Source: Lamellibrachia satsuma (taxonomy: Eukaryota; Annelida; Polychaeta; Sabellida; Siboglinidae). From it: 64,000 nt of DNA. Shown here piece after piece: positions 1-11,664 of this stretch. Each line of letters starts with the position of its first letter. Position 1 is the first letter of the stretch. The translations under genes were made by a program, and so were the position numbers. The DNA lies in assembly GCA_033239005.1 (NCBI GenBank), contig BSQZ01000022.1, positions 1,054,001 to 1,118,000 of the forward strand. Direction: 5' to 3'. Below the pieces are notes generated by a model. The model was given only the letters and a program-made list of their open reading frames with translations. It was not told where the DNA came from and made no database searches.

Positions 1-660
1 ACTCCAGCACGGTGTAAAGCAACAATGATTATTATTACTACTACGGTGTTCAAACATGATAATGTCGACACGCAGTTAGTGTACATAACACTAAGTGGTT
101 AACCATGCTGATAACGCAAATGCAAACTCTGAGACTATAATACATGTCTCGCAGTTTGGTCAAGGACTTGCTCACTATACGGAACACAAACATTTAAACT
201 AACGGCTGCATAACAACTGTAAAATATCGTTCAATATTGGAATAATGTGAACAAGGTTTGCTATACAAAATGTTTCCATTTTACGATACTTGCTGTTCTC
301 AGGTGCTGTTCGAACTTAAAATCTGTCCATTTTTTTGTGTTTTCCAACCAAGTTTTTGGTGGCTTCCCTTTTGTCAGTTCCATCGGTTCCTCTTTGTAAA
401 TAGGTGTTTGAAGGCCGTTCTTCCCTCTAAACAAACCACTTCAGCTACCTCAACTTCAAAGTTCTTAATGTCCTTTTTCTTTCCAGTGCAGCTTTCCGTC
501 ACCTCAAGAACAAGGGTGACAGGAATTGTGAGGTGGGAGGTTGGTCGTAACAACTGGGTTGGGCTCAACAATAGGTGGGAGATTGGATTGGTGGCCCCAA
601 AAACAGGTGCGAAATACATTATAATTATCATTATCATTAACAATAACAAATATTAAATTA
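1..660. other. no gene recognised
   Basis: AT-rich sequence with short open frames on both strands. None shows a recognisable domain, splice structure or repeat family. I see nothing that can be assigned here. Confidence 0.5.
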
Positions 661-663
661 CTA

Positions 664-775
664 AATGTACGTGTGAGTGAGTGAGTTAGTGTGCATGCGT
701 GCGTGCGTGAGTGTGCGTGTGCGTGCGCGTGCGCGTGCGCGTGCGCGTGCGCGTGCATGTGGGTATGTGCGCGTG
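664..775. repeat. alternating purine-pyrimidine (GTGC/GTGAG) microsatellite
   Basis: A GTGAG-type run passes into GTGCGT and then into about 40 bases of GTGCGC repeats. The alternating GC-rich core is the type of sequence able to form Z-DNA. The Ala/His/Arg-rich open frames read through it on both strands are artefacts of the repeat. Confidence 0.85.
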
Positions 776-849
776 CAAACCCTATATTTCAACCTCCTCA
801 ATCGTGAGACGTCGACCCCCGTGTCGTCGACATCCACACCGCCGCGATC

Positions 850-1105
850 AGTCAGTGATGGAGACCGCCAGCCAGGCGTGGCACACGAGTCTGACGAAAC
901 AACATAGGAAGCAGGTGGAAGGTATTCAACGACGGGCATTACGTTTCATCTTCCAATATGTATCTTTCTCTGAAGCCATCACGAAGCCAAACTAACAACG
1001 TTTGCGGGCCAAATGGAGGTCTTGTGCAAAGATCTCTTTGTGCCCATTCAACACCATGGCCACAAGTTGCACCACCTTCTGTCTCTTCGATTTACACCGC
1101 AACAG
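850..1105 (+). mobile_element. LINE reverse-transcriptase C-terminal fragment
   Basis: The plus strand translates in pieces to a pattern common at the C-terminus of non-LTR retrotransposon ORF2: AWHTSLTKQHRKQVEGIQRR ALRFIF, then, after a frame change, a segment like EVLCKDLFVPIQHHGHKLHH LL. The IQRRALR block is typical of the region after the reverse transcriptase. The copy is 5'-truncated and frameshifted, so it is a relic. Confidence 0.6.
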
Positions 1106-1659
1106 TAGTAAATAGCGTGAGTTTGCCTCGGTGCAGAACTGCGATATTTAAGACATATCTTATCTTAATTGGTTTGTAACCTCGGCCGTCCCGCGCCAGC
1201 ACAATGGGGCTGCTTAGCTGGAGACGTAAGTTTAGACAGCAATAGTCCGAAATCGCAAGAGTTAGTACATGGGTCTCCCCGGTGCATAACCGTGCGAATG
1301 ACCGGCACAAACAGTCGTTTTCAGCGAGGAAGTACCTTCACGCTTATAACTTCAGGTAAGATTTTGTTGCACGGGGGAGGGGGTGTTCGGTACAATTGTT
1401 TGCGTTGTTCGACTTTGGCTTCCGAAAGATGCAGAATCGTGTATTGGACGTGTGCATCGAAAAGACTTCCACCGTGATTTCATTAGTTATAGTTTCTTAA
1501 ATTTCTCCCCAAATTGGCAACTAAAGAGCGAAAGAATGAAAAAGTATTAATGTGATTTGGTTTATACTTCATATGCACATTCTACCGTAGTTCCATGCTC
1601 TCGCACGTGAAAATACGGATAACTAAACGTGCTGCCCCTGGTGTCCTGTTGGGAAACTA
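1106..1659. other. no gene recognised
   Basis: Unassigned sequence between two LINE relics. Short open frames occur, but none has family features. Confidence 0.4.
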
Positions 1660-2370
1660 GGCACCCTCCCTTCATGTCTCCATCCGCACATACTTACTTA
1701 GGTCCGTTTGCGTTTCTGATCCGTCCTCTTTTTCTCTTTCCTTGGGGTTCCATGTTATTGCTTCTCTGGTGATGCTGGTCGGGGGTTTACGTAGCGTATG
1801 GCCAATACTCCTCCATTTTCTCTTGTTGGTATTTTCCCACTGGAAACTGCCTGATCACTTCCCAGAATGTTGTTAAATTTGTTAAATTCTGCATAGGCAT
1901 CTATTGAGAGTCTGTATCCTTTTTAGTGTTTGCAGCGTCATTCTCCATGTCTACGAGCTGTACAGCAACACCGACTTGACATTTGAGTTAAATATCTTCA
2001 GCTGGGTGTTTAACTTAATCTGCTTTTTCTTCAAGATTGTCCTCAAGACGAGGAAAGCAACTCTGGGTTTTTGGATTCTAGCTTTTACGTCTTCTCCCGT
2101 GCCTCCTATATTGCTGATTCTACTGCCCAAGTATACGAAGGAGTATGTTTCTTCCAGTGGTTCCCCTCCTGGAGAGACCGGGTTGTTGTTCTTCGTGTTG
2201 GCTTTTGTGATATTTATCTTGCTTCTGTGGGTGTTCTGTCCTGTCTGTGCTGACACTATGTTTATATACTTATTATACTGAATTATTTTTTCTACTGGAT
2301 ATGACTGTGTTATAGGAGAGCCAGGTAGTCTGCGAAATCCAAGTCGTCCAACTGTCTCCAAATGGTTCAC
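1660..2370 (-). mobile_element. LINE fragment, same family as 16062-16538
   Basis: Read on the minus strand, this contains YSFVYLGSRISNIGGT followed by [21 protein letters not shown] text, the segment that links the reverse-transcriptase domain to the C-terminus in many non-LTR elements. Its low-coordinate part carries a degraded version of the HGWLGHTL ... WNPQ block and ends in a TAAGTAAG tail, as does the better preserved copy near 16.1-16.5 kb. Stops and shifts mark it as dead. Confidence 0.75.
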
Positions 2371-2715
2371 TACTCCTCATTATCCACTACCCCTCATTAT
2401 CCGGCCAGCAGGAAGAGGAAATGTGATGCAAGGCATCCCTGCGTCACTCATGTCTTCCCATGTCAGTAAGTGGAGTTTCTTTTGGTGATGTTTCTATAAC
2501 AATATGTTTTATACGGGAAAAGATTGTTAGCCCTTTGGCAAATTATCCGCTCATGGTCTGTATATAAAAAATCAGTCACTTTTTTAGAATCCAGGCCGAC
2601 CTGAATCTGAATGTGAAGATCCCAGTGCAGTTATTGTATGTGGATGCATCACAGAAGCCGATCACGGCTGTTAATGTGAATGTCGTCGTTATAACATGCA
2701 ATGTGTACAGTAACC

Positions 2716-3030
2716 ACGCTCAATGCACACTGAAGTACGTAACATGTAAATTATTAAACATGTTGTGCGTCAAAATACAGTTTAACTCGCTTTGAATCCA
2801 CGCTCAATGCACACTGAAGTACGTAACATGTAAATTATTAAAATGTTGTGCGTCAAAATACAGTTTAACTCGCTTTGAATAGCGCCATCTGGCGAATAAA
2901 GAGGGCAAGATGGCGCTCAATGCAGGTTAAATAGGCGAATTAAAACTTTGAAAAAGTAGATTAAATATGCTCTTACGCACAACATGTTTTATAATTTACA
3001 TGTTACGTACTTCAGTAGGCCTGTGCATTG
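2716..3030. repeat. 83-bp tandem duplication plus inverted copy
   Basis: A unit of about 83 bases (starting CCACGCTCAATGCACACTGA) occurs at about 2716-2797 and again at about 2798-2880. Part of it returns in reverse complement at about 2970-3028 (ACATGTTACGTACTTCAGT). Between the arms is a CGCCATCTGGCG-like motif. The arrangement resembles a foldback or MITE-type element, but no ends or target duplication were identified. Confidence 0.7.
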
Positions 3031-4720
3031 TGCATGGTTAGTATGCATTGCAAGCTATTAATGGCGAAATTGAGTTGAATCCGGATTCTAGAAAAGTACC
3101 AAAACTCAAGTCGTATTCAGATAATGTGTCAATTATAAATAGTGTGCTCCATACGATGCTTGCATGCATGCTGTAAAGTTGTAAACACGCATGCATGGAA
3201 GCAAGTAAGCCGCAGTCGCGCGCATGAATGCATCCGTGCAATGACATCCGTGATGACATCTAGCGGGTTTTACAGAGTTGGTTAACAAGTGCAGTTTGTT
3301 GTAGATTCGCCAGATGGCGAAACTAATCTGTGCGCGGCAGATAATCTGAATTTCGGGTAAAACTTAGGTAATACTCCTTGGCTGCAGATAATAAAAACAG
3401 GTAAAACGCACTGTGCTTTGACTGTTATGAGAGTTAGTATTTTGCTACGCGATACTATAGGTTTGCCTATTTTGTTTGGCTAAAGTGACTATGTTGTATT
3501 CGCGTCATGTTGTGCACGGTTGAAATGTGCGTCGGGCGATAATACATTGTTCGAATCCTACATTGTTTCCATTAATAACATTATCATTAATTCGCTGGCA
3601 GGGGCAGAACTTCGTAATATTTTTAATAGACAGCAGGACTACTAAAGACAACAGTTTACTAGGTCCGCCTAGGGGTTTACTAGTCCTGAAAATTATCAAA
3701 GCTAGACACATTTATGCTGTCATCCATAATTTATTCAACGAATAACTAACATGGCCATGGGAAACGAAAACATGGCAGCCATACCGGGTTATGTCACAGT
3801 TCACTCAAGTGTTTTACGTGTCAGAAACACAGCTGTCAGCATCTGACACACTGTTGTCAGTGTCACCACCCAGCCTTGGTACCAGTGGTTGCGTGTTTGG
3901 TCTGTGGGCACCGCCAACACTCCACAGTTCGCTTTTCCAACTTTTTTTCACTGCTGGCTTTGCAACACCAGTCAAATAATGATGCTTGTCACAGAATAAT
4001 GACGAACGAATCAAATAATAAAACAAAACTAATATAAAAAGTATCTAAAGTTAAATAAAATTATCTACGAATGTGTGCTGTCTCTACGAATGGCCAACTG
4101 TATTTGAAAATGGCCGCCAACTGATACTCATTAGATGTACTGACTATCGATGTAACCAGTTAAAACTACCGTTCTAGTACGTCAGATCTCACCACAACCA
4201 ATCAGCAGCATTGTTTGACTGGCGATGCCAACACAATAATTTATTCGTTGTACAGATGGTGGTGGCATGAAAGTTATGTTTTTAATGTATGGGTAGTGGC
4301 GCCATGCAACATGTTAGATTTTCCTAGATATGTGGACTAGTTGGTTCGTGGCTTTACTAGTCCGCGGAAATCTTTACTGGTGTATGGGCTAGCAGACTAG
4401 TGGGTAGTTCAGTCCCTGGCTGGTATCAAACGAATGTTCAGTATCAGTGTGGTCTTTCAAGAAGTAATTATGCCACAGCCCGTATGCATAATTACTTATA
4501 AAGATTGACAAAATACCATTTCGTATGCCACCTTATTTTATGCTGAGTCAAGGCTAGGCCAGGGCTTACGCCGATCTTCATCACTGATCAGGACAGCAAC
4601 TAGTCTATTGCTTTGCAGTGTAGTTTAGAGATTCGAACAAGTGTAGCTAACAACACAAATACCAGTCTGCCAGGTGTTATCTACTCTAAAAATAGTGTTG
4701 TCAGTGTACAGTCACAGTTA
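3031..4720. other. no gene recognised
   Basis: About 1.7 kb upstream of BUB3. It holds short open frames without family features and several short motifs of the CGCCAGATGGCG type (for example near 3308). No coding exon or known repeat could be assigned. Confidence 0.4.
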
Positions 4721-4732
4721 AAAAAATTGCCT

Positions 4733-4786
4733 TTGTGTGTGTGTGTGTGTGTGTGTGTGATCTCGTGTGTGCGTGCGTGTGTGTAA
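4733..4786. repeat. (GT)n microsatellite upstream of BUB3
   Basis: A GT run with short GTGCGT interruptions lies about 130 bases before the BUB3 start codon. On the opposite strand it yields a His/Thr-rich pseudo-frame. Confidence 0.85.
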
Positions 4787-4916
4787 AATGAAGTCACTGC
4801 AAATGCATTTATTATTAAAGTGGAAGCATTTAATTTGCATTTATTGAAGCAATTATATTTGAATGAAAAGTGCATTAAAATTGTGGTACTACATCGGCTT
4901 GTTTCCAGTTACAACA

Positions 4917-7900
4917 ATGGGTGTCGAAGCACCGAACGAGTTCAAGTTGAACAACCCACCAACAGATGGCGTGTCAGCAGTGAAGTTCAGTCCAGTGTCT
5001 CCGCAGTTCCTGTTAGTCTCGTCTTGGGACAGCAGCGTACGACTTTATGACACAAACAACAATAGCATGCGCATCAAGTACACACACTCGGCTCCAGTTC
5101 TGGACTGCTGTTTCTACGTAAGTGTTGACTGTCTCTGTCTTACAATGCAAGCCTCAATTGCCTCACACAATTAGTGGGTTTAGATTAACAACAACTTTAT
5201 TATTTCTTGGTAATTTTTATGAAATTAGTTCAGGTTCAATAAACGTTAATTCTATTGTGTTTATCTTACAGAATTATTCTTGCCATTAAGTATATTTGCC
5301 ATTGAAGAGTGAAACATTGGAAGTCCATGTTGATCTGCACAGTGTGGTCGGTTGTACATGCGTCTATTACACTAACTTATGACATAAAAATTGGCTTTCT
5401 TTGTTTTTTGATTCTGAAACATCATTGTTCAAGAATTAAAACTTCTATTGGTATCAACTATATATACAATTTATTGATATCAGCTATGCATACAATATTA
5501 CATAACAAATTCAACAGTCACTAGCATTGTGTGAACAGACAGTTTGATGAAGATAGCAATGAAGACAGTTCGATGAATAATCTTTGGTCGTTAAATAAGT
5601 GCTGCCATCTGGAGTGTGTCGGTTTTTTAGGACACAGTGCATTCATACAGTGGCGGACTTGACAAGACGCTCAAAACATACGACTTCAACACTAGCTCAG
5701 GTGACTACAGGATTTAACATTTTCTTACTGCGTAGTCTGATACTATTGGAACATCTAGTTCAGGCATGATCCAGTGTGACGTAGCTAAATATTTGTAATG
5801 GAAGCCAGATGAATTATCTTAGTATTTTCTCTTGGTCAGTGTTAATTAATTAACTGTTTTATACTCAGCCTATAAATATTAAACTGTCCGTCTTGATAAA
5901 CTTTCCGACAAACTTTTATTCTGAATTCTTTGATGTCTTACAGAGACCATTGTTGGGCAACATGAACAGCCGATCCGCTGCGTCGAGTACTGTCCAGACG
6001 TCAACGTGGTTGTGACTGGGAGCTGGGACTCAACGGTCAAGTTATGGGATCCGCGTGCTCCCTGCAGCGCTGGATCCTTCTCCCAACCCGACAAGGTTTG
6101 TTTGTTTGGCACTTAATGTTACATGTAACTGCAACAGTTATGATTAATTAGAGTTAATATCACATAATTTGCAAGTCATGATATTGATGTTACAGTATTG
6201 ATGGAGTAGCTGCAACAATCTGAGATGTTACAGTATTGATGTAGTAGCTGTGACGGTTTGAGATGTTACAGTATTGATGTAGTAGCTTCGACAGTTTGAG
6301 ATGTCTCAGTATTGATGGAGTAGCTACAGTTTGTGGTGTTACAGTATTGATGGAGTAGCTACAACAGTTTGAGATGTCACAGTATTGATGGAGTAGCTAT
6401 GACAGTTTGATATGTTACAATATTGATGGGTAGCTATGACAGTTTGAAATGTTACAATATTGATGGGTAGCTATGACAGTTTGTGGTGTTACAGTATTGA
6501 TGGAGTAGCTACAACAGTGAGATGTTACAGTATTGATGGAGTAGCTATGACAGTTTGAGATGTTACAGTATTGGTGTAGTAGCTATGACAGTTTGAAATG
6601 TTACAATATTGATGGAGTAGCTATGACAGTTTGAGATGTTACAGTATTGATGGGTAGCTATAACAGTTTCAGATGTTACAGTATTGGTGGAGTAGCTATG
6701 ACAGTTTGAGATGGTACAGTATTGATGGGGTAGTTATGACAGATTAAGATGTTTCGATGTCAGGTGTACACGCTGTCTCTGTGTGGAGACAAGCTGGTAG
6801 TGGGCACAGCTGCAAGACGCGTCCTTGTCTGGGATCTGCGCAACATGGGATACGTGCAGCAGCGTCGCGAGTCCAGCCTCAAGTATCAGACCCGCTGCAT
6901 TCGCTGCTTCCCAAACAAACAGGGATACGTGCTCAGCTCCATTGAAGGTAATTATGTTGTTACTTTTGTTTCTTTGCGCATTTGTACAGTTTTCATGTGA
7001 CAGCTGGTAAAGACCATGTAAACATGCATCAATATAAATTAGCATTTGAATGTCAGCAAATTTTAAATGTTGTGTGTGACACTCCAAAGTGATACATTGT
7101 GACTAAAGCATTGTACACTGTGACTAGTATTTGTCCATGGCTGTTCTAAATGGCCAAATGTCTACAGGTATTTAAAAGTTTAATTTCTCATATTATTGCA
7201 CCACTTTGTCAAATCGATACCGCTATTTCTGATGGTTGTTTTTTTCTTCCATCTTAATTTTTGCAAAATAGTCCATTACGAATGAGAATTTAGAATTCGA
7301 AATCACGAAAATCAAGAGTTTGACATTTGGCGATTCAGAGTTGGCAATCAAATTTGACACCAAGGTTATTTTGATTTAGATGGTAGAGATTATAGTGACG
7401 ACGATACCAGCAGTGAAAATGGTAGTAAAAAAGGTCTCTACTCAAAACTTATGATCCAATACCCAAGAATATGCCAGCTACAGCTGCAGTAGCAACTTCG
7501 CAGGTGATCACGGTATTGTTTAAAACACGATTATCTCGGTAACCAAATTATCAAATCACAACATACAGAAAATGCGATTATTAGTGCCATAATTATCACA
7601 CAATGATAAGTTATGTGGTGTTTTGAAACTCTTGATGCTGCATCTGAAAAATAAATGGTCAAATGCAACATTTGTTGGATTAGGACAGCTGAGGACACAT
7701 ATTGTGACGTCTGTCGCTGTATGTTGAACTTTATGTGACAGCCCGTGTTGCCGTCGAGTACATGGACCCGAGTCCTGAGGTGCAGAAGAAGAAATATGCA
7801 TTCAAGTGTCATCGCATCAAGGAGGACAATGCGGAGAAGATCTTCCCAGTCAATGCCATTTCCTTCCATGGGAGCTTCAACACGTTCGCGACGGGTGGCT

Positions 7901-8673
7901 CCGATGGATTTGTTAACATCTGGGACGGCTTCAACAAGAAACGCCTTTGTCAGTTCCACAGGTGTGTAGGGGGTCGGGAGGTGGGAAGGGGGGTCCAGAT
8001 CATGTTCCCTGTGAATTCTGAAAAGATTCTTTTGTGTGTTCCGGTAATGAACAACATATCTAATGAAACTGAGATATGAATATAAGACTAAGAATGTATA
8101 TTCATTACATACAAGTAACAAGGTGTGTATTGTTTATATGTAAATCATGGTGCTGTGTAATCATATGCCACTTTAAATCACATCAAATTAGAATTTAATT
8201 TACATGAATTGGAATTATTTTGTCTAAATGATTGTTGCATAATATGGTCTTTGTTATTAGCACTAAATTCAGGATTGTTATTATTTGTATGTTTTTGAAT
8301 CAATTTAAGTGTTCATTTTACATTGTGTTTTTAAACTTCTTGTTTAATTATAACTGCATGCAGTCTAACTAAATTCCCAAGTATAATAATTGTTAGATAG
8401 CAATGATTGGTATGTATCCAATTCTTGGTGAAGTTGGAACATTGCTGTTCTTGAAGATGTTGAAGTTAGAAAGTTATTGTAGTAGCATCCATGTTGACAT
8501 GCCCCTTCTCCTGCAGATACCCGACCAGCATCGCGTCACTGTCATTCAGCTGTGATGGCACGCTACTGGCGATTGCGTCATCCTATATGTATGAGGAGGG
8601 CGAGAAGGAGAACATTCCTGAGGATGCCGTCTACATCCGCAAGGTTTCGGATGCTGAGACAAAGCCCAAATAG
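4917..8673 (+). CDS. BUB3: mitotic checkpoint protein BUB3
   Basis: Six coding exons: 4917-5117, 5631-5700, 5944-6095, 6764-6947, 7742-7961, 8517-8673. All have GT-AG junctions and join in frame to 327 residues; human BUB3 has 328. The ATG at 4917 is chosen because [15 protein letters not shown] matches the family N-terminus; an upstream in-frame Met lacks similarity. Near-diagnostic blocks are [46 protein letters not shown] and [19 protein letters not shown]3 is a WD40 propeller that binds the GLEBS motifs of BUB1 and BUBR1 and recruits them to MELT repeats of KNL1 at kinetochores, as part of the spindle assembly checkpoint. It ends in ETKPK, without the short human tail. Intron 3 is mostly a 38-bp minisatellite that reaches the acceptor of exon 4. 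Confidence 0.97.
6180..6740. repeat. 38-bp minisatellite in BUB3 intron 3
   Basis: About 15 tandem units of roughly 38 bases, with the shared core GTTACAGTATTGATGGAGTA followed by GCTATGACAGTTTGAGAT. Unit length varies slightly through small deletions. The last degraded unit lies only some 25 bases before the exon-4 acceptor at 6763, so the array supplies most of the sequence around the branch-point region. Confidence 0.9.
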
Positions 8674-9353
8674 GCAGGCAGAACAGACAGCAAAGGCATG
8701 TTTACTCAAGCAAGTTGTGTCCCAATTGGTTGGATGACACCATGTCTGATGACAATGTGCAGCTATTTATTTTGTGCGTTTAGACAAGCAATGTGTCTAG
8801 ACACTGCAAGTGTGACCTATTGACTTGTGCTAATCCTTACTTGAGCTTTGATGAAAGGTCACGGTGGGTGCAGCAGCTTTTGGACGCAGCGGTCACTGAC
8901 ATTTTAACTGACAGTCGATGAAATTGGACCCAGCAACACAATCGTGTCTACACATTGGTCTTAGTATTGACATGACCGTATTCCGACTGTGTCAGCCATC
9001 CAATTGAAACATAAATTGCTTACATAAACTGGCCTTTTTATTGACCACGCAAGTGCACGTCAGCAGGAGAATGGACACAAGAGAACATTGCACATTTTAG
9101 CTGGTTGCCTTGACCTTTTCATAGAAATGTTCCCGTCTTATGATACATCGAGGTCTCTGGTGTCCAGTTGATGTGATTAATACTTGCGAGTTCATTATTG
9201 TTAGCAAATTGTGTATCCTGCCCCTGCGTGGACACAGAATATTTTAATGACCTCTTATTTGGTCGAGAAACTAAGCATTTCATTGACAACATAATTATTA
9301 TATATATATATTAGTTTTCATCTTCAAGGTTTCTGTAGATATGGATTAATAAA
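8674..9353 (+). other. probable BUB3 3' untranslated region
   Basis: This stretch after the BUB3 stop has no gene features. It ends with AATAAA at 9348-9353, the first good plus-strand polyadenylation signal found downstream. The extent is inferred from the signal only. Confidence 0.5.
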
Positions 9354-10190
9354 CCTACAGGTATTTCTCATAGATGTTGTTCTGACGTAATTGTTTCTAA
9401 AAAGATCACACAAAGTGTATGTAATTAACGTAGTGCCATTGGCATTGTCCGTAGAGGTTTCCAAATCAGATTACTGGATGTAGACCCAACATATTTGTAA
9501 TCCTGCAAGGAACAAAGGCCCAGCGAGGTGGGTGCATATAAGCAGCCTACTTCCACCACAAGGAGGACCAGAGAATAGAGGAGCTTCGTAGAAAACTACG
9601 ATGTTCATCCAACACATAGCATGGTAATTACAATTGAGAACGTGGTACACTACCACAGCACTTCTTATAGACTTATAAATGTACTAACAAGTCTAACCTG
9701 CGAATATGCCAGATCCATTTAAACAAATAGAAGTGCCTCCTCAGTTTGATTCATTTCAAATTAATTTTGCAAAAATTCAAACTGACATGCTAGCTCGTTT
9801 GTGCAACTTTTGTAGATAGTTTTTGTGAAATTATCAGATGAACTATTAAATTATTTAATTTAATTAATTAAATTTAATTGCACAGTCTGGCCACATGGCC
9901 CGTTCAATGAACAGACCTGGCGCTCTCCATGAGGCAACCGTGGAAGGCACAAAAATATGCCCTCTTCAATAGGCTGCAACTGTTATCAATCTATTGCTGT
10001 CATATTAATCTTAACAACGTTACATTACTATTACCATGATACAGACACTGGGTCATTTCTGTTTTGTCAATTCCAGTCAATTCCCAAAAAATCTATTTCA
10101 ATTCCGCCTTGCAAAAATCTATTCCAAATCCAATTCGTTTTAACAGTTTTATTTGACCAAAACCCTGGCGATTGCGTGTTTGGGAACATG
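9354..10190. other. no gene recognised
   Basis: AT-rich spacer that includes a short palindromic AT block near 9846-9880 built from AATTTAATTAATTAAATT. No coding or RNA feature was recognised. Confidence 0.4.
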
Positions 10191-10194
10191 TAAA

Positions 10195-10945
10195 TGCCTA
10201 CATACAGGACACAGGAACTTGGATATAAACAATAATATGGGAGATACTGTTCTAGGTACTACTGTAAAAGAAAAGGACTCGGGAATAACAATAAGTGCTG
10301 ATATGAAAGTTTCAGAGCAGTGTGGTATTGCAGCTTCAAAGGTTAATCAAATTCTTGGGTTGATTAGGAGAAACATAGTATACAAGGAAAAACAGCTAAT
10401 TATACCTCTGTATAAATTAATAGTTAGACCTCATTTAGAATACTGCGTACAAGCATGAAGACCATATTGTAAGAAGGATATAGATATGCTTGAATGTATA
10501 CAGAGGAGAGCAACTAGAATTATTCCAGAACTGAGAGACCTTAGTTATGAAGAATGTGGTTTAACAAACCCAGAGACGACGAGGTTAAGAGGAGATCAGA
10601 TTGAAGTTTTTAAGATATTGAATGGGTATGAAAACATTGATAAAAATATGTTTTTCTCATTCAATAAAGATAGTAGAACTAGAAGACGAGGTAAAATTAG
10701 TAAAGGATCAGTGTAGATTGGATTTCATGAAGCACTCGTTCTCACAGAGGACCACAAATGAATGGAACAAATTGTCTATGGATTGTATAACTGCTAGCAG
10801 CATGAATACGTTTAAAAATAAGGTTGACACATATCTGAAGAGGGCGGGTTACACAGATGAACATTGTTAGACTCTCGATAAGCCAATGGCTTTCTTGTCC
10901 ACTGGGCCTTTGGCTTGGATGGCAAATCTTGTTAAATCTTGTTAT
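10195..10945 (+). mobile_element. CR1/L2-like LINE, 3' end, 5'-truncated
   Basis: Translation gives GDTVLGTTVKEKDSGITIS, then NQILGLIRRN, RPHLEYCVQA, a stop codon, ECIQRRATRIIPELRDLSYE and, after a frameshift, TTNEWNKLSMDCITASS. These are C-terminal reverse-transcriptase blocks. The untranslated tail contains TCTCGATAAGCCAATGGC and GGATGGCAAATCTTGTTAAA, which recur in other copies in this window (about 40.5, 57.7 and 59.5 kb). It carries an in-frame stop near 10456 and a shift near 10680, so it is inactive. Confidence 0.9.
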
Positions 10946-11660
10946 ACCGATACATTACTATGATATCTAAGTATTACTTGGCCTTCGGCATTAATATTAC
11001 TATCACTTATTGAAATAAACTTTTTTGCATAAAAAATAAACCTTATTCTGAGATGTAGCTTCTTGTTAATGCATCTTCCATCTTCTGTATATAATTTTAC
11101 TGGCAAATGATGTACTTCGGAGACATCACGCAAGTAATGTCCTTTGCTTTGGACATGATTAGTAACACTGACTCATGCACTCACAGTAGGTACTTCAAAC
11201 AAAATTAAATACCATTATAGAATATAGGCAATTGATTTAAATTAAAGGTGACATGTAAACTAAACCCGAACTGTTTTTTTTTTATTACTATATCTTTATT
11301 AGATCCAAACATATTACAATTGAAACATTTTAATAAGGTAAAAGTTCAGAAATTTTTTGCATCTGAATTTTTGTGTAAACATGCACCACACAGTCATTTC
11401 ATAACTCAATTAATGCAATTATTAAGTTAATATTGCCTAATTAATGCATAAACTCAAAATGGCATTTGATAAAAGGACATAACTAACATCATTATATGAA
11501 GATATATGTATAATTTGATCAGTGTTTCAAAACACATTAAGTAGGTTCATAAATATACATCAGCCATCTAACATTAATAGTAACTCAATTAATAAATCAA
11601 CACTGGCTAATTAGAGAGAGACCAACACATTTCAATAAAAAGCCATAACTCTTGACTTAA
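10946..11660. other. no gene recognised
   Basis: AT-rich spacer between two LINE copies that lie tail-to-tail. I see no gene here. Confidence 0.4.
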
Positions 11661-11664
11661 GGGC

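Noticed and set aside
7531..8121. 196-codon minus-strand frame
   Set aside because: Antisense shadow of BUB3 exon 5 and flanking intron.
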